From Chlorobiaceae bacterium (GTDB taxonomy: Bacteria; Bacteroidota; Chlorobiia; Chlorobiales; Chlorobiaceae), in assembly GCA_013334565.1 (NCBI GenBank), contig JAAXXI010000005.1, positions 1-64,000 of the forward strand: a stretch of DNA of 64,000 nt. Reading direction: 5' to 3'. Positions 53,995 through 63,524 of this stretch are shown here, piece by piece. The notes under the pieces are model-generated. The model saw only the letters and a program-made list of their open reading frames with translations, had not been told where the DNA came from and ran no database searches. Each line of letters begins with the position of its first letter. The first letter of the stretch is position 1. A program made the translations under genes and the position numbers.

Positions 53995-54434
53995 ACCTGA
54001 AGATTTTCCTCTCCATCCTTGTCCCGATGTTCCTCGTTGCGTTGGGTACCGGCATCTATATGGCATACAGCTTTGAAGAAGGGCTTGTGGACGACAACTA
54101 CTACGAAAAAGGAAAGGAGTATTTCCACGCCAGAGGCCTCGAACGGCAACTCGGACTGGCGATCGAACCGCAGCATCCCCTCGGCAGGGGAAACAACGAC
54201 ATCGGCGTCACGGTCACTTCACATGGAAAACCGCTCGAGCATGCCGCACTCACCCTTTTCATCGGCAACGTTTCGACAAAGGGTTATGACCGCAACCTGA
54301 AAATGACGGAACGCTCGCCCGGCAACTACCACGCCGAGGCGCTCATCCCGTCCGGAGGCAAGTGGCTGATGCGTGTGGACTTTGAAAAAAACAACCTTTC
54401 GACAAACAGAAAATGGTTTTTCGACGTCAACTGA
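53991..54434 (+). CDS. ccoH: FixH-family cbb3 assembly protein (CcoH)
   Basis: The 147-residue protein has one N-terminal transmembrane helix (about 5-27, FLSILVPMFLVALGTGIYMA), the conserved DDNYYEKGKEY and a periplasmic beta domain ending in WLMRVDF. FixH/CcoH is needed for maturation of the oxidase. It overlaps the ccoG stop by four bases (ATGA). Confidence 0.9.
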   Translation: MNLKIFLSILVPMFLVALGTGIYMAYSFEEGLVDDNYYEKGKEYFHARGLERQLGLAIEPQHPLGRGNNDIGVTVTSHGKPLEHAALTLFIGNVSTKGYDRNLKMTERSPGNYHAEALIPSGGKWLMRVDFEKNNLSTNRKWFFDVN

Positions 54435-54838
54435 CCACCCTTGGACAATTAGCGGCCATCGCAAGCCTGCTGGCAATGTTCACCCTGCGGACCGCTGCCG
54501 CCGCCGATTGCAATTTTTCCGAAGGCCCATGCACAAAAACTGCGGGCAACAGGACAGTGACCCTCGACATAGGCCCCAAACCCCCGAAGGCGATGCAGCA
54601 ACTGACCTTCACTCTCACCATCACTCCCTGCGCATCGCTCCCTGACACACTCGTGATCGACCTCGGCATGCCCGGCATGGTGATGGGTGTCAATCAGGTT
54701 GTGATGAAAAAAACAAACGCCTGCACCTGGAAAGGAACGGGAATCATTGTCCGGTGCATGAGCGGAAGAACGCTCTGGCAGGCAACGGTCCTCTCCGAAG
54801 CGCTGAACAACACCGCATTCACCTTCGATGTCAGATAG
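54413..54838 (+). CDS. Secreted YtkA-like protein
   Basis: The 141-residue product has a signal peptide (AAIASLLAMFTLRTAAAA) and a small beta-sandwich-like domain with four or more Cys and the Met-rich LGMPGMVMG. The fold resembles YtkA-like and FixH domains, which fits periplasmic copper handling near the oxidase; the metal role is inferred. It overlaps ccoH by 22 bases and ccoI by 11, so all three are translated together. It is not part of the textbook ccoGHIS set. Confidence 0.7.
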   Translation: MVFRRQLTTLGQLAAIASLLAMFTLRTAAAADCNFSEGPCTKTAGNRTVTLDIGPKPPKAMQQLTFTLTITPCASLPDTLVIDLGMPGMVMGVNQVVMKKTNACTWKGTGIIVRCMSGRTLWQATVLSEALNNTAFTFDVR

Positions 54839-57251
54839 CGGGCCTGCGGCAGATACGATCAGGTGTGCCCACTGCCTGCAGGAAACAGGCCCGGGTTCGG
54901 CAATCACCGCTACGATCGACGGCGAAGAGAAACAGTTCTGTTGTCACGGTTGCCTCGGCATTTACGAACTGATCCGGAAAAACTCCCTCGATGCCTTTTA
55001 CAGCAAGAGATGCGACTGGCAGCCGGGACCTCCGGAAACCGGGGCAAGAATAAGCACGGCTTCTTTCGACGGCACCGTGACGGGATCAGGTGAAGAACTC
55101 CATATCGAACTTGTGCTTGCCGGCATCCGCTGCGCTTCGTGCATCTGGCTCATTGAAAAATACCTGATGAAGTTCGAGGGCATCCTGTCGGTAAGGGTTA
55201 ACTATGCCACACACCGTGCCGCCGTGTCATGGAACCCGCAGAAAACCGGGCTCGAAACCATCCTGGAAGCTGTCCGTTCCATAGGCTACATTCCGCATCC
55301 CTGCCGGCCGGGCGGTGACGCCGATATCGTTGCAAGGGAAAAACAGGATATCCTGCTCCGTTTCGGGACGGCATCATTCTTTTCGATGCAGCTTATGCTT
55401 TTTTCCGCAGCCCTGTATGCCGGTTTTTTCCAGGGCATGGAGACGCGCTACAAGTTTGCCTTCCAGCTCATCTCCTGCGCTCTCGCGACACCTGTCGTTT
55501 TCTATTCGGGGCTCCCGTTCCTGGCCGGAGCATGGCGCTCGATCAGAACAGGGTCGCCCAACATGGACCTGCTTGTCGCGCTCGGCTCCCTTTCAGCCTA
55601 TTGTTACAGTGTGGCCATGATTGTGTTTGGGGGCGAAGTCTATTTCGATACCGCCGCGATGATCATCACCTTCATCCTGCTCGGCAGGTTTCTTGAGGCC
55701 GGTTCGCGGCTGAAAGCCGGCAACGCCATCAACGAACTGCTCGAACTTCAGCCCCGGGAAGCGCTGGTGGTCCGGGCAACCGGAGAACGCATCCTGCTTC
55801 CGGTTTCGGAGGTACAGCCGGGCGACCGTATCGAAGTTATCCCCGGCGACCGTATACCCCTTGACGGAAAGGTCGTCGACGGGGAGGCCGAAGTGAACGA
55901 ATCGATGCTGACGGGTGAATCGAACGCGGTGCTCAAAACCCCGGGAAGCAAGGTATTCGCAGGAACGTTCCCGCTCAACGGGCGCCTCGGCATCAAGGTC
56001 GAAGGCAATGCGGCCGAAACCGTCCTCGCGGGAATCATCCGAACCGTCCGGGAAGCGCAGTCACGCAGGGCGCCCATACAGGGAGTCGCCGACAGAACCG
56101 CCGGATATTTCATTCCGGCAACCATCGCGCTGGCCGTGATGACCTTCACCTGGTGGAAATTCACGTCGGGCAACACCGTCGCGGCCCTCATGAATGCGGT
56201 TTCCGTGCTTGTCATCGCCTGCCCCTGCGCCCTCGGGCTCGCAACTCCCCTGGCGATCCTCGTCGGGACGACGGCCGCCGGGAAAAAAGGGATCCTTGTC
56301 AAAGGAGGTGATGTTTTCGAGAAGGTTTCGCAAACCACCCATGTCGTGCTCGACAAAACCGGCACCATCACCGAAGGGAAACCCTCCATCACCGATCTCG
56401 TCGATTTCGGGACAACCGAAAGGTTCCTCCGGCATATCGCCTCGCTCGAAGCCTCTTCGGAACACCCGGCAGGCAGGGCCATAGCTGCTTCATGGAACGA
56501 AGATCTTCTTGAACACACCCGTTTCAGGGCAGTTCCCGGCAAGGGAGTCTCCGCGGTCATCGACGGGGAAACCTGGTCCGCCGGCTCAAAAGAGTTCATC
56601 ACCAGTCAGGGGATAACGGTTACCGAAAAACTGGCAGAAAAAGCCGATGCGTTTGAGACCGAAGGCAAAACGGTCGTCTGGGCGGCACGCGGGAAAACGC
56701 CGGCCGGGATGGTCGGACTGATCGACGATTTGAGACGGGACGCTCTGCCGATGATAGAGGCCCTCCGAAGGAGGAAGCTCCGGCTCTCCATCCTTACCGG
56801 AGACAACGGCGGGGTTGCTGCGTATATCTCCTCGAAATGCGGCATCAGCGACGTACAGTACCGGCTGGAGCCGGCTGAAAAGGCGGAAATTATCGAACGC
56901 ATGAAAAAAGGGGGGGCATGTGTCCTCATGGTCGGCGACGGCATCAACGATGCGCCGGCGCTCACCGCAGCCGATACGGGCGTCACGCTCGGAAACGCGA
57001 CGGGGATCGCCCTCGAATGCGCCGATGTGGCCATCCTGAAAAATGACCTCACGCTTCTCGACACCCTCATCGACAGCTCGAGGAAATGTTTTTCCGTCAT
57101 CAGGCAGAACCTTTTCTGGGCTTTTTCGTATAATCTCATTGCTTTGCCGCTTGCCATGTTGGGCCTTCTCCATCCAATCATGTCTTCATTTTTCATGGCG
57201 GCAAGTTCGCTGATCGTGGTCGGCAATTCCCTGCGCTTGCGTAAAACCTGA
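54828..57251 (+). CDS. ccoI: Copper-transporting P-type ATPase CcoI
   Basis: The 807-residue P1B ATPase has an N-terminal Cys-rich region (CAHC, CCHGC), a heavy-metal domain (GIRCASCIW near residue 100), a TGES loop, the CPC transport motif (IACPCALGLATPLAI), the phosphorylated DKTGT, the HP site in SSEHPAGRA, and GDGINDAPAL. CcoI exports or delivers copper for the CuB centre of CcoN. The doubly Cys-rich N-terminus is typical for this subgroup. Confidence 0.95.
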   Translation: MSDSGPAADTIRCAHCLQETGPGSAITATIDGEEKQFCCHGCLGIYELIRKNSLDAFYSKRCDWQPGPPETGARISTASFDGTVTGSGEELHIELVLAGIRCASCIWLIEKYLMKFEGILSVRVNYATHRAAVSWNPQKTGLETILEAVRSIGYIPHPCRPGGDADIVAREKQDILLRFGTASFFSMQLMLFSAALYAGFFQGMETRYKFAFQLISCALATPVVFYSGLPFLAGAWRSIRTGSPNMDLLVALGSLSAYCYSVAMIVFGGEVYFDTAAMIITFILLGRFLEAGSRLKAGNAINELLELQPREALVVRATGERILLPVSEVQPGDRIEVIPGDRIPLDGKVVDGEAEVNESMLTGESNAVLKTPGSKVFAGTFPLNGRLGIKVEGNAAETVLAGIIRTVREAQSRRAPIQGVADRTAGYFIPATIALAVMTFTWWKFTSGNTVAALMNAVSVLVIACPCALGLATPLAILVGTTAAGKKGILVKGGDVFEKVSQTTHVVLDKTGTITEGKPSITDLVDFGTTERFLRHIASLEASSEHPAGRAIAASWNEDLLEHTRFRAVPGKGVSAVIDGETWSAGSKEFITSQGITVTEKLAEKADAFETEGKTVVWAARGKTPAGMVGLIDDLRRDALPMIEALRRRKLRLSILTGDNGGVAAYISSKCGISDVQYRLEPAEKAEIIERMKKGGACVLMVGDGINDAPALTAADTGVTLGNATGIALECADVAILKNDLTLLDTLIDSSRKCFSVIRQNLFWAFSYNLIALPLAMLGLLHPIMSSFFMAASSLIVVGNSLRLRKT

Positions 57252-57262
57252 GTCAACCCCTT

Positions 57263-57442
57263 ATGAGCAGCATCTTTTTCCTGATCGGTATCGGCTTTTT
57301 CGTCGGCACCGCGGCATGGCTCCTGTTTATCTGGGCGGTCAGGAGCGGTCAGTTCGACGATCCCGAAGCGCCGAAATACAGGATCCTCGACGATGACGAC
57401 GATGAGTGGCCCGCCAAGCGGACAGAGGAAAATCAATCATGA
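57263..57442 (+). CDS. ccoS: cbb3 oxidase maturation protein CcoS
   Basis: This 59-residue product is also easy to overlook. It begins MSSIFFLIGIGFFVGTAAWL, a single transmembrane helix, followed by FIWAVRSGQFDDPEAP, the CcoS signature, and an acidic tail. It starts 11 bases after ccoI and its stop overlaps the next start (ATGA). CcoS is required for heme/copper insertion in cbb3 oxidase. Confidence 0.92.
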   Translation: MSSIFFLIGIGFFVGTAAWLLFIWAVRSGQFDDPEAPKYRILDDDDDEWPAKRTEENQS

Positions 57443-58116
57443 ACAGCCTGGCTTTAGCCATGTTCATCACTGGTCTTGCCGGCGGCTTCGGCCATTGTAT
57501 CGGCATGTGCGGCCCAGTTGTCGCGGCTTTTTCGCTCGGTGAACAGGAAAAAGGATGGCTTCGCCATCTGCTCTTCCATCTTGGCAGGGTCACGACCTAC
57601 TCCCTGCTCGGAGCTTTTGCCGCATTGACCGGCTCGTTCCTCATGCTTGCCGCATCGATCGAAACGGTGCAGCGTGCGGTTCTCGTCATCGCAGGCATTT
57701 CCATCGTACTCATGGGGCTTGCCAGTGCCGGCTGGATTCCGTTGATGGCGAAAATCACAACCTGCAATCCCGGTCTTCCTGTTTTCGGCAGGGTCCTTCG
57801 TCATTTTGAAGGCCCCCTGACTCCCGGGACTTATTATCCCCTGGGTCTTGTCTTCGGTTTCTTTCCCTGCGGGCTCTCCTACACAGCACTTCTGACAACG
57901 GCACGGGCATCGATGGGAAGCAGCGACCGGGTCTCGGCATTGCTCACCGGCATTTCGCTGATGTTCCTTTTCGGGGCTGGAACAACGCCCGCACTGCTTC
58001 TCTTGGGAAAAGCCGCTCACGGCATCGGCGAAAAATTACGGAAAAGGCTTTATCGGCTGGCAAGCATCATCATGATATTTACCGGGATATCGTTTATTGT
58101 TTCGGCTTTGAAATGA
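57439..58116 (+). CDS. TauE/SafE-DsbD-like membrane protein of the cco cluster
   Basis: The 225-residue protein has six hydrophobic helices with GLAGGFGHCIGMCGPVV and GFFPCGLSYTAL, the paired cysteine/glycine motifs of the DsbD-transmembrane-like family often annotated as sulfite exporter. In many cco clusters a member follows ccoS and is thought to help copper or heme delivery. The ATG at 57439 is coupled to ccoS. It is the last gene of the cco run. Confidence 0.88.
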   Translation: MNSLALAMFITGLAGGFGHCIGMCGPVVAAFSLGEQEKGWLRHLLFHLGRVTTYSLLGAFAALTGSFLMLAASIETVQRAVLVIAGISIVLMGLASAGWIPLMAKITTCNPGLPVFGRVLRHFEGPLTPGTYYPLGLVFGFFPCGLSYTALLTTARASMGSSDRVSALLTGISLMFLFGAGTTPALLLLGKAAHGIGEKLRKRLYRLASIIMIFTGISFIVSALK

Positions 58117-58166
58117 TATCTTCCCAATAGAGCCTCACAGAAAAAAACCGATCTTTCATCTCCTGC

Positions 58167-58517
58167 ATGGATACAGAACCCAGGGACATATTCAATCTCG
58201 AAGACTTCCTCAACCGGATGATGGATGACCGGGAGCTTGTAAAAAGCATTCTCGAAGAATTTCTCTCCGGATTGCCCGGAAAGATCGACGCACTTGCAAA
58301 CCTTGTCACCGACGGGAATACCAGGGAAGCTGCTGTCCTGGCCCATCTCATCAAAGGCGAGTCCGCAAGCGTTGGGGCTGAAAACCTGAGCAAGGCCGCC
58401 CACGTCCTGGAACTGGCGGCAAAAGCCGGAAACTCGGAAAAGCTCGGATGCCATTTTCCTGCACTCAGGGATAATGCCGAGCTGTTCATGAAAACCATTG
58501 CAGAGACGGTTATCTGA
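58167..58517 (+). CDS. Orphan HPt phosphotransfer protein
   Basis: The 116-residue helical protein carries AHLIKGESASVGAENL, where the histidine is the phospho-acceptor of histidine-phosphotransfer domains (family consensus AHxLKGxxxxxGA). It is a stand-alone HPt, so it should shuttle phosphoryl groups between a hybrid kinase and a response regulator. Neither is adjacent. The nearest two-component genes are the kinase and regulator at 9866-15228, but that kinase is not a hybrid. Confidence 0.85.
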   Translation: MDTEPRDIFNLEDFLNRMMDDRELVKSILEEFLSGLPGKIDALANLVTDGNTREAAVLAHLIKGESASVGAENLSKAAHVLELAAKAGNSEKLGCHFPALRDNAELFMKTIAETVI

Positions 58518-58729
58518 AGCCGCAGATTTCTCCGCGATAACCGCAAGCCGCAGGAAAATCCATTTTCCGCACCCATTTTTCATGCATTCCCGAAAAGAAA
58601 CGAACCTTTCCGGGCAGGGAACTCATTGATCGGATTATCAATTCCCATAAAGGGCTGCAAATCCCTGATGAACATTATATTACGATAAATTATAGTCTTT
58701 GTTTCCGATGACGCGTAATGACATGAGCC

Positions 58730-60457
58730 ATGAATATTGACCGCCGCCTCTTCCAGCTCATGAAAGAAGAGAAACGGCCGTTCATCTTTTCCCTTGTTTC
58801 CGGCAGTCTGGCTTCGGTGATGATGATTGCCCAGGCATATTTTCTCAGCAGGGCGATCAATGGCGCTTTCATCGACAAAATCGCTCTTGCCGGACTTCTG
58901 CCGTTGCTTGGATGTTTCGGCCTTTTCACCCTGCTTCGCATGCTTTGCAACTGGACATCCCATGTCAAAGCTGAAGAAGGGAGCACCGCGGTCAGAGAAA
59001 AGCTGTTCACCCGCCTGGCATCGAAGGTTGCCGAGCTGGGACCGCTCTACACCCGTTCAGTCCAGAGCGGACGCCTCAGCACGACCATGCTGAAAGGCGT
59101 CGAAGCTCTCGACGCATATTTCAGCAGCTACATACCGCAGATATTCCTTGCCCTGTTCACACCGCTCCTCGTCGTCGCGGCCATTCTGCCCGGCGACTGG
59201 CTTTCGGCCGCGATACTGCTGCTCTCGGCCCCGCTTATTCCGTTCTTCATGATCGTGATAGGAAAATCGGCAAGCGCCGTGACGGAAAAACAGTGGAAAA
59301 CGATGAGCAGGATGAGCGGACAGTTCCTCGACATCCTCCAGGGGCTCTCGACACTCAAGCTCTTCGCCCAGAGCGCAAGGCAGAGGAAGAACATCGAAGA
59401 GACCGGCGAGAATTTCCGCAAAGCGACCATGAAAGTGCTGAGGGTCGCTTTCCTCTCCTCCCTGACGCTCGAACTTGTCGGGACCATCGGAACGGCAATC
59501 ATCGCCGTCAGTATCGGCATGCGCATGATGGAACACCGGATGACGTTCCGGCATGCCCTCTTCGTGCTGATCCTCACTCCCGATTTTTATCTCCCGCTCA
59601 GGCAGCTCGGTACGAAATTCCATGCGGGCATGGAAGGGGCCAGCGCGTCGAAAGAGATTTTCGCCGTCCTCGAACAGCCCGCTCCGGCGGCTGCCGGCAG
59701 CGGTTCCGCAGATGCAGGGGAAAAAGGCATCTCATTCCGCGGGGTAACCTTCACCTATCCCGGAACATCCTCTCCTGCCGCAGACAACGTCACCTTCACC
59801 ATCCAGGCCGGCGGGACCACGGCCCTTATCGGACCGAGCGGGGCGGGCAAAAGCACTCTGCTCAACCTCCTGCTGCGCTTTCTCGAACCGGAGAAAGGCT
59901 CGATCAGCTTCGACGGAAAACCTCTTGCAGATATTTCATCCGAACAGTGGCTCGGCATGATTTCCTGGGTACCGCAGCACCCCCATCTTTTCAACGAAAC
60001 CCTGAGGGAGAACATCCTGATAGCGAAACCCGACGCTTCGGATGAAGCCCTGCATGCCGCTTTGCGCGAGACCGGCCTCGACGGTTTCGTCCGCTCGCTG
60101 CCACGCGGACTCGATACCATGATCGGCGAACAGGGGGCGAGGTTGAGCGGAGGAGAAGCACAACGGGTAGCGCTGGCAAGGGCGTTCCTGAAAAACGCAC
60201 CCATCATCGTGCTCGACGAGCCCACATCCCATACCGATCCGGAACTGGAAGCCCAGCTGCGCAGTTCAATGCAGGCCCTCACCCGGGGAAGGACGACCCT
60301 GATCATCGCCCACCGCCTCGAAACAATCCGTTCTGCAGACCGGATCATCGTGGTCAGCAACGGCAAAATCGCCGTCAGCGGAACGCACGACGAGCTCATC
60401 GGCGTCGAAGGGTTCTACCGTGACTCGCTTTTCATCCAGCAGGAGGCCGCGGCATGA
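58730..60457 (+). CDS. cydD: Thiol reductant ABC exporter, CydD subunit
   Basis: The 575-residue half-transporter has six transmembrane helices and a C-terminal ATPase with GPSGAGKST, LSGGEAQRVALARAF and IIVLDEPTSH. LTPDFYLPLRQLGTKFHAG is typical of CydD. With CydC it exports glutathione and cysteine to the periplasm, which is needed for cytochrome bd and for c-type cytochrome assembly. The stop overlaps the cydC start by four bases. Confidence 0.9.
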   Translation: MNIDRRLFQLMKEEKRPFIFSLVSGSLASVMMIAQAYFLSRAINGAFIDKIALAGLLPLLGCFGLFTLLRMLCNWTSHVKAEEGSTAVREKLFTRLASKVAELGPLYTRSVQSGRLSTTMLKGVEALDAYFSSYIPQIFLALFTPLLVVAAILPGDWLSAAILLLSAPLIPFFMIVIGKSASAVTEKQWKTMSRMSGQFLDILQGLSTLKLFAQSARQRKNIEETGENFRKATMKVLRVAFLSSLTLELVGTIGTAIIAVSIGMRMMEHRMTFRHALFVLILTPDFYLPLRQLGTKFHAGMEGASASKEIFAVLEQPAPAAAGSGSADAGEKGISFRGVTFTYPGTSSPAADNVTFTIQAGGTTALIGPSGAGKSTLLNLLLRFLEPEKGSISFDGKPLADISSEQWLGMISWVPQHPHLFNETLRENILIAKPDASDEALHAALRETGLDGFVRSLPRGLDTMIGEQGARLSGGEAQRVALARAFLKNAPIIVLDEPTSHTDPELEAQLRSSMQALTRGRTTLIIAHRLETIRSADRIIVVSNGKIAVSGTHDELIGVEGFYRDSLFIQQEAAA

Positions 60458-62175
60458 AAACTTTTCTCCGTCTTACGGCCATCGTCAGGCCATATTACCT
60501 CTGGATGGCGCTCGCAGCGCTAATCGGTTTCGCAACGACAGGCAGCGGCATCGGGCTTCTGGTCACCTCCGGCTACCTCATTGCCAAAGCCGCATTGCAG
60601 CCGCCCCTCGGGGCCCTGCAGCTCGGCATCATCGGCGTGAGGGTCTTCGGGACAGCCCGCGGGGTGCTCCGATACGCCGAACGGCTGGTTTCGCACAGCA
60701 CGACTTTCAGGATACTGGCAAAACTCCGCCTCTGGTTCTTCGACGCCATAGAGCCCCTCGCTCCGGCCAGGCTGCTCCACTTCAGAAGCGGCGACCTCCT
60801 CCAGCGGGTGGTGGACGATATCCAGAGCCTTGAAAACATCTATACGAGGGTGCTTGCGCCGCCGCTGACCGCCATCCTTGTTTCCCTGATGATGATGCTC
60901 CTGCTCGGAACCTGGTCGATCCAGGCCGCCCTGCTTGTCATGTTTTTCCATCTGCTTGCGGGCATTGCCGTCCCTCTGATGGTCGCCACCCTCGGCAGGG
61001 GAACGCAGACAGGGATCATGGAGCTGAAAACAAGCCAGCAGGTCCTTGCCCTCGATTTCCTGCACGGCATCGGAGAACTGAAGGTCTACGGAAAACTTCC
61101 CGCCCACCTTGCACGGATGCAGGACAACGAAACCGGCATGCTCCGCCTGCAGAACCGTAACGCTTTCCTTGACGGCATGCACGAATCCCTCACGGGCCTG
61201 CTCATGAACGCCGCAGTCATCGCGGTCCTCTGCGCGCTCGTGCCCGGAATGCAGAATCCCGGTGCTAACGGCATCTCCCTCACCGTGATCACCCTGGCCG
61301 TCATGGCATCATTTGAACCGTTCCTGCCGCTTCCCGCTTCCATGAAAAACCTCGAAGCGGACACCCATGCAGGAAAACGGCTTTTCGAAATTCTCGACGC
61401 GAAACCTGAAACCACCGCTCCTGCAGCTCCGGCAATGTTCCCGGACAACCCGGTCATCAGGGCGGAAAACCTCAGTTTCACCTATCCCGGAAGTTACACG
61501 AAAACGCTGGACAACATCTCGTTCACCGTCGAACCGGGCAGGCACATCGCTATCGTCGGGCCGAGCGGCGCCGGAAAATCGACCATCACATCGCTCCTCA
61601 TGCGCTTCTGGAACACGTCGGAGGGAGAGCTTACCATCGGAGGGAAGGATATCGGGCTCTTCGACCCGGAAAACCTCCGGAGGAACATCGCCCTTGTTTC
61701 CCAGCGCACCTACCTGTTTGCAGAAACGATACGGGAAAACCTCCTGCTGGCAAAACCGGGGGCAGGCGACGACGAGCTGAAGCGGGCGCTCACCGCGGCA
61801 GGTCTCGGCAGTTTCGTTTCGAAACTCGACGAATGGGCAGGCCAGCACGGCATGAAGCTCAGCGGCGGAGAACGGCAGCGCATCGCCATTGCCCGGGTCC
61901 TTCTGCAGGATGCGCCCGTCATCATCCTCGACGAAGCCACGGCAAACCTCGACGGGATCACCGAAAAAGAGGTTACCGGCACCCTCGCGGCGATCAGCAG
62001 GGGAAAAACCCTGATCGCGATAACCCACCGCCTCAAGGCCATGGAGCAGTACGACCGGATTATCGTGCTCGACAAGGGAAAAATCGTGGAACAGGGCCGT
62101 CACGGCGAGCTGATGCAGAACAGCGGCACCTACCGCCGGATGTGGGAGCTCCAGCACACTGCAGGTCCCGTTTAA
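60454..62175 (+). CDS. cydC: Thiol reductant ABC exporter, CydC subunit
   Basis: The 573-residue half-transporter pairs with CydD. It has VRVFGTARGVLRYAERLVSH, characteristic of CydC, then GPSGAGKSTI, LSGGERQRIAIARVLL and IILDEATANLD. The gene ends four bases into the convergent amidohydrolase gene. No cydAB oxidase genes are adjacent; the nearby cbb3 oxidase with c-type subunits is the likely beneficiary. Confidence 0.9.
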   Translation: MKTFLRLTAIVRPYYLWMALAALIGFATTGSGIGLLVTSGYLIAKAALQPPLGALQLGIIGVRVFGTARGVLRYAERLVSHSTTFRILAKLRLWFFDAIEPLAPARLLHFRSGDLLQRVVDDIQSLENIYTRVLAPPLTAILVSLMMMLLLGTWSIQAALLVMFFHLLAGIAVPLMVATLGRGTQTGIMELKTSQQVLALDFLHGIGELKVYGKLPAHLARMQDNETGMLRLQNRNAFLDGMHESLTGLLMNAAVIAVLCALVPGMQNPGANGISLTVITLAVMASFEPFLPLPASMKNLEADTHAGKRLFEILDAKPETTAPAAPAMFPDNPVIRAENLSFTYPGSYTKTLDNISFTVEPGRHIAIVGPSGAGKSTITSLLMRFWNTSEGELTIGGKDIGLFDPENLRRNIALVSQRTYLFAETIRENLLLAKPGAGDDELKRALTAAGLGSFVSKLDEWAGQHGMKLSGGERQRIAIARVLLQDAPVIILDEATANLDGITEKEVTGTLAAISRGKTLIAITHRLKAMEQYDRIIVLDKGKIVEQGRHGELMQNSGTYRRMWELQHTAGPV

Positions 62176-63458
62176 AGCAGGTTTTTGAAGATCCGTCCGT
62201 CTTTCATGATGAGCAACAGTTGGTCCCCGTAATCGGACAGGATGGACGCATCTTCGAGAGGATTGTCCCTGACAAGGAGCAGGTCGGCCATGGCCCCTGG
62301 TTTCAGGACCCCGAGATCTCCTGCGCAGGGATAGAGCGGCCCAGACATGCGTAACGCTTCCCCGCCGTTCGAGGTCGCCTGGCGGAGAATGTCGATTGCC
62401 GGGAAAAACCGGGAACGGTACCGGAATTCGAGATGCTGGACATCCATGTTCCCGAAACAGTCCGTTCCGAAAAGGACCCGCGCGTTGTATGTCCTGAACA
62501 GCTCCATCGTCCTTTCGAGACCTTCGACCACAATCGCGAGCTTGGCCCGCTGCATATCGTTCCAGTCTTCGGGGGGGTGCAGATAGACAACCGTCTGCGG
62601 CGACCACCATACCCCCTTGTCCACCCCAAGCCTTACGGCCTCGGCGGTCATGAGATTGGCATGTTCCAGGGACATGACGCCGCATTCGATATCCCGGACC
62701 GCGGCTTCCGCGGTATAGACATGGGAAGCCACATAGGTGCCCCAGTTGCGGGCGACCTCGACGGCAGCCCTTACTTCCTCCGGGGTGAACTGGACCGAGA
62801 GGACCGGATCGCCTGGAGAGATGACCCCTCCCCCGGAAGCGATTTTCACCTGTGTGGCACCCTGCCGGAGACATTCGCGCGCAGCCTTGCGCACGGCCCC
62901 GGGACTGTCGGCAAGGTAGGACATGCCGTCAAGCACGATGGCGATTTCTCCCCGGTGCTCCGTCTGATTGAGGGCAATGTGCCTGGGCCGGAAATCGAAA
63001 TGGCCTCCTGTCTGGGATATCAGCGCGCCCGAAGGGAAAATCCTCGGAGCATCGAAAAGTCCTTCAGCCGCAGCCTGAACGACGCCCCAATCGTTCCCGC
63101 CCGCATCCCTGACCGTGGTAACCCCCTGCATCAGGGTCATTTCAAGCGCTTTCGCATAGAGGAACCCGCGGTAATCCTTGCCGGTATTTTCATTGAGCCG
63201 GTTCGCGCTCAGTGCACCGATCATGTGGAAATGACTGTTGATGAGCCCCGGCATCAGCACATGCCCTTTCCCGTCGATGACCCTGAACGTCGGTGGAAGC
63301 TCTTCTCCGCTTCCCTCAACAGCGCTGATCCTGTTCCCTTCCACAAGAAGCTGCATGCCTTCAAGAAACCGGCTGTCGGTACCGTTGAATATCCTGACAT
63401 TCCTGAATGCCGTGCCGGCACAACATTTTCCCTGTTCCCGGGTTTCTCTGCCGTTCAT
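62172..63458 (-). CDS. Metal-dependent amidohydrolase (imidazolonepropionase-like)
   Basis: The 428-residue protein has the amidohydrolase layout: a small N-terminal beta sandwich, metal ligands in LINSHFHMIG, a lysine in QVKIASGGG, HVYTA, LEHANLM and the catalytic aspartate in FGTDCFG, and a closing LLLVRDNPLED. Members hydrolyse cyclic amides, dipeptides (Xaa-Pro) or toxins; the substrate is not clear. It has no signal peptide. Its stop overlaps that of cydC. Confidence 0.85.
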   Translation of the reverse strand: MNGRETREQGKCCAGTAFRNVRIFNGTDSRFLEGMQLLVEGNRISAVEGSGEELPPTFRVIDGKGHVLMPGLINSHFHMIGALSANRLNENTGKDYRGFLYAKALEMTLMQGVTTVRDAGGNDWGVVQAAAEGLFDAPRIFPSGALISQTGGHFDFRPRHIALNQTEHRGEIAIVLDGMSYLADSPGAVRKAARECLRQGATQVKIASGGGVISPGDPVLSVQFTPEEVRAAVEVARNWGTYVASHVYTAEAAVRDIECGVMSLEHANLMTAEAVRLGVDKGVWWSPQTVVYLHPPEDWNDMQRAKLAIVVEGLERTMELFRTYNARVLFGTDCFGNMDVQHLEFRYRSRFFPAIDILRQATSNGGEALRMSGPLYPCAGDLGVLKPGAMADLLLVRDNPLEDASILSDYGDQLLLIMKDGRIFKNLL

Positions 63459-63524
63459 AGTCTAACCGTGCCGTCAGATTGTTTTTTCAAAAAGAACCCA
63501 GGATGAATCTTCGGGATTGACCCT

